Below are positions 6,488-8,050 of a stretch of 8,050 nucleotides of DNA, piece after piece. The notes under the pieces are model-generated. The model saw nothing but the letters and a program-made list of their open reading frames with translations, searched no databases and was not told where the DNA came from. The first letter of the stretch is position 1; each line of letters begins with the position of its first letter. The position numbers and the translations under genes are program-made. Origin of the DNA: Gammaproteobacteria bacterium (GTDB lineage: Bacteria; Pseudomonadota; Gammaproteobacteria; J044). The stretch covers positions 1-8,050 of the forward strand of contig JALWNJ010000027.1 in the NCBI GenBank assembly GCA_026995955.1. The letters are read 5' to 3'.

Positions 6488-6888
6488 GCGATCCACGACC
6501 GGGCGACCGCCTGCTGCGCCTGACCGCCGGAGTCGGGCTGCTGTTGGCCATGCTGCTGTTCAGCTGGCAGCTGCAGACGATGCCCGAGCCGCCCGAGGCC
6601 GGCGACTGGCTGATGCTCGGTGCCAATGGCGTCACGGCGCTGGTGTTTGCCCTGTTTGCCTTCTTCCCGGAGCGGCTGCGCGCGCGCCTGCCGCAGCAGG
6701 GTGGGTCGCGGCTGATGCAATTGCTGGTGTTTTCGGTGCTGCTGGTGGCCGCGGCGGGGTTCACCCTGAGCCTGTTGCTGCAGGGGCGCTGGTTCCCCGC
6801 CCTGGTGATGGCCGGCGTGAGTGTCGGCATCCTCGATGCCCTGCGCCGGACGGTGGCAGGCGAGCCACCGCCGGGCGGCCCGGACTGA
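6484..6888 (+). CDS. Small multi-pass inner-membrane protein, unknown function
   Basis: 134 residues that I do not recognise as a known family. Hydrophobic segments at about 13-31, 43-61 and 77-99 look membrane-spanning, and a fourth weaker one lies at 103-118. The PERLRARLPQ stretch after segment 2 (62-71) and the DALRR after segment 4 (118-122) are basic and probably cytoplasmic by the positive-inside rule. The tail is Pro/Gly-rich and ends GGPD. Its ATG overlaps the degQ stop (ATGA), which indicates translational coupling and co-transcription from the sigma-E promoter. Because of this context it may serve envelope stress, but no motif shows how. The frame is credible from the overlap and the coherent hydrophobic pattern. 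Confidence 0.78.
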   Translation: MSDPRPGDRLLRLTAGVGLLLAMLLFSWQLQTMPEPPEAGDWLMLGANGVTALVFALFAFFPERLRARLPQQGGSRLMQLLVFSVLLVAAAGFTLSLLLQGRWFPALVMAGVSVGILDALRRTVAGEPPPGGPD

Positions 6889-6896
6889 TGCGCCGC

Positions 6897-6925
6897 AAAA
6901 GCGAAGGGGGCCGTGAGGCCCCCTT
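6897..6925 (-). terminator. Intrinsic terminator of prk
   Basis: Perfect 9 bp stem AAGGGGGCC/GGCCCCCTT (6904-6912 with 6917-6925) with loop GTGA. Read on the minus strand it is followed after CGC by TTTT (plus AAAA at 6897-6900). It lies 23 bases past the prk stop. No T-run follows on the plus strand, although the stem could still slow transcription coming from the gene ending at 6888. Confidence 0.7.
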
Positions 6926-6948
6926 GCTGCATGGTGCGCCGGTTGCGT

Positions 6949-7839
6949 TCAGCCGCGGTTGGCGATCATGTCGTGAATGATGGGGGTGAGGATGATCTCC
7001 ATGGCGAAGCCCATCTTTCCGCCCGGCACCACCAGGGTGTTGGGGCGCGACATGAAGGAGCCGTCGATCATGTTCAGCAGGTAGGGGAAGTCGGTGCCGA
7101 ACTTCTTCGGATCCTTGAAGCGGATCACCACCAGGCTCTCGTCCGGGGTGGGGATGTCGCGGGCGATGAACGGATTGGAGGTGTCCACCGTGGGCACGCG
7201 CTGGAAGTTGATGTCGGTGCGCGAGAACTGCGGGGTGATGTAGTTCACGTAGTCCGGCATGCGACGCAGGATGGTGTCGACGATGGCCTCGGCAGAGTAC
7301 CCGCGCTCGGCATTGTCGCGGTGGATCTTCTGGATCCACTCCAGGTTGACCACCGGCACCACGCCAATGCCCAGGTCCACGAACTGCGCGGCATCGACCT
7401 CGTCGGTCTTCACCAGGCCGTGCAGGCCCTCGTAGAACATCAGGTCGGTGCCCTCGGGGATGTCCTCCCAGGGGGTGAACTCGCCCGGCTTGAGGTTGGT
7501 GCCCAGGCGCGCGTTGTGCTCGGCGGCCTCTTCCTCGCTGTGGATGTAGTAGCGCTTCTTGCCGGTGCCGGTCTCGCCGTAGACGCGGAACAGCTCCTCG
7601 ATCTTGTCGAAGTGGTTGGCCTCCGGGCCGAAGTGGGAGAAGTGCTTGTTGCCCTGCTCCTCCTGGCGCTTCATCTCCTCGCGGAAGGCCATGCGGTCGA
7701 GGCTGTGCAGGCTGTCGCCCTCGATGATCACGGGATTGATCTTCTCGCGCCGGAAGATGTTCTCGAAGGCACGCTTGACGGTCGAGGTGCCGGCGCCGGA
7801 CGAGCCGGTGACGGCCACGACGGGATGTTTCTTGGACAT
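6949..7839 (-). CDS. prk: Phosphoribulokinase, class I (Calvin cycle)
   Basis: Phosphorylates ribulose 5-phosphate with ATP to the Rubisco substrate ribulose 1,5-bisphosphate; cytoplasmic. 296 residues, in line with proteobacterial class I enzymes (about 290, octameric, activated by NADH). The P-loop GSSGAGTST is at 12-20. IIEGDSLHSLDR (38-49) carries Asp42, His45 and Arg49, equivalent to the same positions of the Rhodobacter sphaeroides enzyme. MFYEGLHG (134-141) holds the Walker-B-type Glu137. KIHRD (171-175) carries Asp175, which by spacing matches the second catalytic Asp (169 in Rhodobacter), and Arg179, Arg192 and Arg193 match known substrate/effector arginines. The ATG at 7839 has AGGAG (plus 7849-7853) 9 bases upstream. 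No Rubisco or other cbb gene is in the window, and the gene appears monocistronic with its own terminator. Confidence 0.97.
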   Translation of the reverse strand: MSKKHPVVAVTGSSGAGTSTVKRAFENIFRREKINPVIIEGDSLHSLDRMAFREEMKRQEEQGNKHFSHFGPEANHFDKIEELFRVYGETGTGKKRYYIHSEEEAAEHNARLGTNLKPGEFTPWEDIPEGTDLMFYEGLHGLVKTDEVDAAQFVDLGIGVVPVVNLEWIQKIHRDNAERGYSAEAIVDTILRRMPDYVNYITPQFSRTDINFQRVPTVDTSNPFIARDIPTPDESLVVIRFKDPKKFGTDFPYLLNMIDGSFMSRPNTLVVPGGKMGFAMEIILTPIIHDMIANRG

Positions 7840-7878
7840 GTCGATCTGCTCCTGAATGACTTGGTAAACCTGGACCCA

Positions 7879-7925
7879 GCCGGGTAGCCTGAACGGGCGC
7901 GCCGCACCCGCTCAGGCTACCTGGC
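7879..7925 (-). repeat. Long stem-loop in the prk leader
   Basis: GGTAGCCTGA (7883-7892) pairs perfectly with TCAGGCTACC (7912-7921). Outer bases extend the stem to 14 bp with one G-T pair, and inside an A-C mismatch four more pairs (CGGG/CCCG) lead to a 9-base loop. It ends about 40 bases before the prk ATG, and no T-run follows on either strand, so it is not an ordinary terminator. It could be an mRNA leader structure, a binding site, or one copy of a REP-like dispersed palindrome. Confidence 0.75.
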
Positions 7926-7943
7926 CGGCGGATCGAACCTGCC

Positions 7944-7949
7944 ATTTTA
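7944..7949 (-). promoter_or_regulatory. Possible -10 element of prk
   Basis: Minus-strand TAAAAT is close to the -10 consensus. The best -35 candidate is TTCGCT at 18 bp (plus 7968-7973), which is weak and would suit an activator-dependent promoter. Transcription from here (near 7937) would place the whole 7879-7925 stem-loop in a leader of about 98 bases. No clear CbbR-type site was recognised. Confidence 0.35.
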
Positions 7950-7989
7950 CCCAAATCGGCCCGACCAAGCGAACCGGGCGGTTCCGGGG

Positions 7990-8017
7990 TTGCGCGGGGG
8001 GCGGGGGATGGTATCGT
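7990..8017 (+). promoter_or_regulatory. Possible rightward promoter for a gene beyond the right edge
   Basis: TTGCGC (7990-7995) and TATCGT (8012-8017) are 16 bases apart, with TGG just before the -10 making an extended element. The remaining 33 bases show no coding start. It would fit a gene divergent from prk, but the match is moderate and the target is unseen. Confidence 0.22.
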
Positions 8018-8050
8018 TGCGTCAGGTGCCGCATCGGGCGGTGGATACAC

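Noticed and set aside
5144..6496. Minus-strand open frame (450 codons) opposite degQ
   Set aside because: Antisense shadow of a protease with a complete catalytic triad; the His/Asp-rich product has no recognisable domain and no ribosome site.
6913..7887. Plus-strand open frame (324 codons) opposite prk
   Set aside because: Mirror of the well-defined phosphoribulokinase frame; low-complexity Val/Leu/His/Asp composition.
7879..7925. Reading the prk leader palindrome as a terminator
   Set aside because: No T-run follows the stem on either strand.
6761..8050. Minus-strand frame overlapping prk in another phase and running off the right edge
   Set aside because: Out of phase with prk, and its translation is the Arg/Pro/Gly/His-rich type expected of a frame-shifted GC-rich gene; it also crosses the prk leader palindrome.

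Overview
This is a GC-rich (about two-thirds G+C by eye), densely packed chromosomal stretch with eight protein-coding genes and no sign of mobile elements, CRISPR, rRNA or tRNA. The protein families point to a gammaproteobacterium. A class I (proteobacterial-type) phosphoribulokinase implies a Calvin-cycle autotroph, for example a sulfur-oxidising or purple-sulfur relative in or near the Chromatiales. That taxonomic call is inference from gene content and base composition, not from any search.

Layout: (1) 1-414, minus: the N-terminal 138 codons of argininosuccinate lyase (argH), running off the left edge. It is divergent from (2) 511-1377, plus: a YicC-family endoribonuclease. YicC converges, with a 15 bp gap, on (3) 1393-3558, minus: an MltF-like lipoprotein lytic transglycosylase with two tandem solute-binding domains instead of the usual one. 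(4) 3645-4079, plus: an Hsp20 small heat-shock protein, divergent from (3) behind a very good sigma-32-type promoter. After three hairpins, the last a clear intrinsic terminator, comes (5) 4207-5049, plus: a CbpA/DnaJ-type J-domain co-chaperone whose promoter sits so close to its ATG that the mRNA may be leaderless. (6) 5132-6487, plus: a DegQ/DegP-type periplasmic serine protease preceded by a good sigma-E-type promoter. It overlaps by 4 bp (7) 6484-6888, plus: a small multi-pass membrane protein of unknown function. (8) 6949-7839, minus: phosphoribulokinase (prk), with its own terminator and a leader holding a long stem-loop. The last 200 bp hold the prk promoter region and perhaps a divergent promoter for a gene beyond the right edge.

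How the genes fit together: the middle of the window (about 3.56-6.89 kb) reads as a proteostasis cluster. Hsp20 and the J-protein act on unfolded proteins in the cytoplasm, and the DegQ-like protease acts in the periplasm. The promoters seen suggest separate control by the cytoplasmic (sigma-32) and envelope (sigma-E) stress responses. The MltF-like enzyme adds cell-wall turnover next door. argH (arginine synthesis), yicC (RNA turnover) and prk (CO2 fixation) are housekeeping genes without an obvious functional link to the cluster.

I did not find a wholly new system. The most unusual items are the tandem-sensor lytic transglycosylase, the overlapping divergent sigma-32/sigma-70 promoters, the possibly leaderless J-protein gene, the unknown membrane protein coupled to the protease, and the prk leader hairpin.
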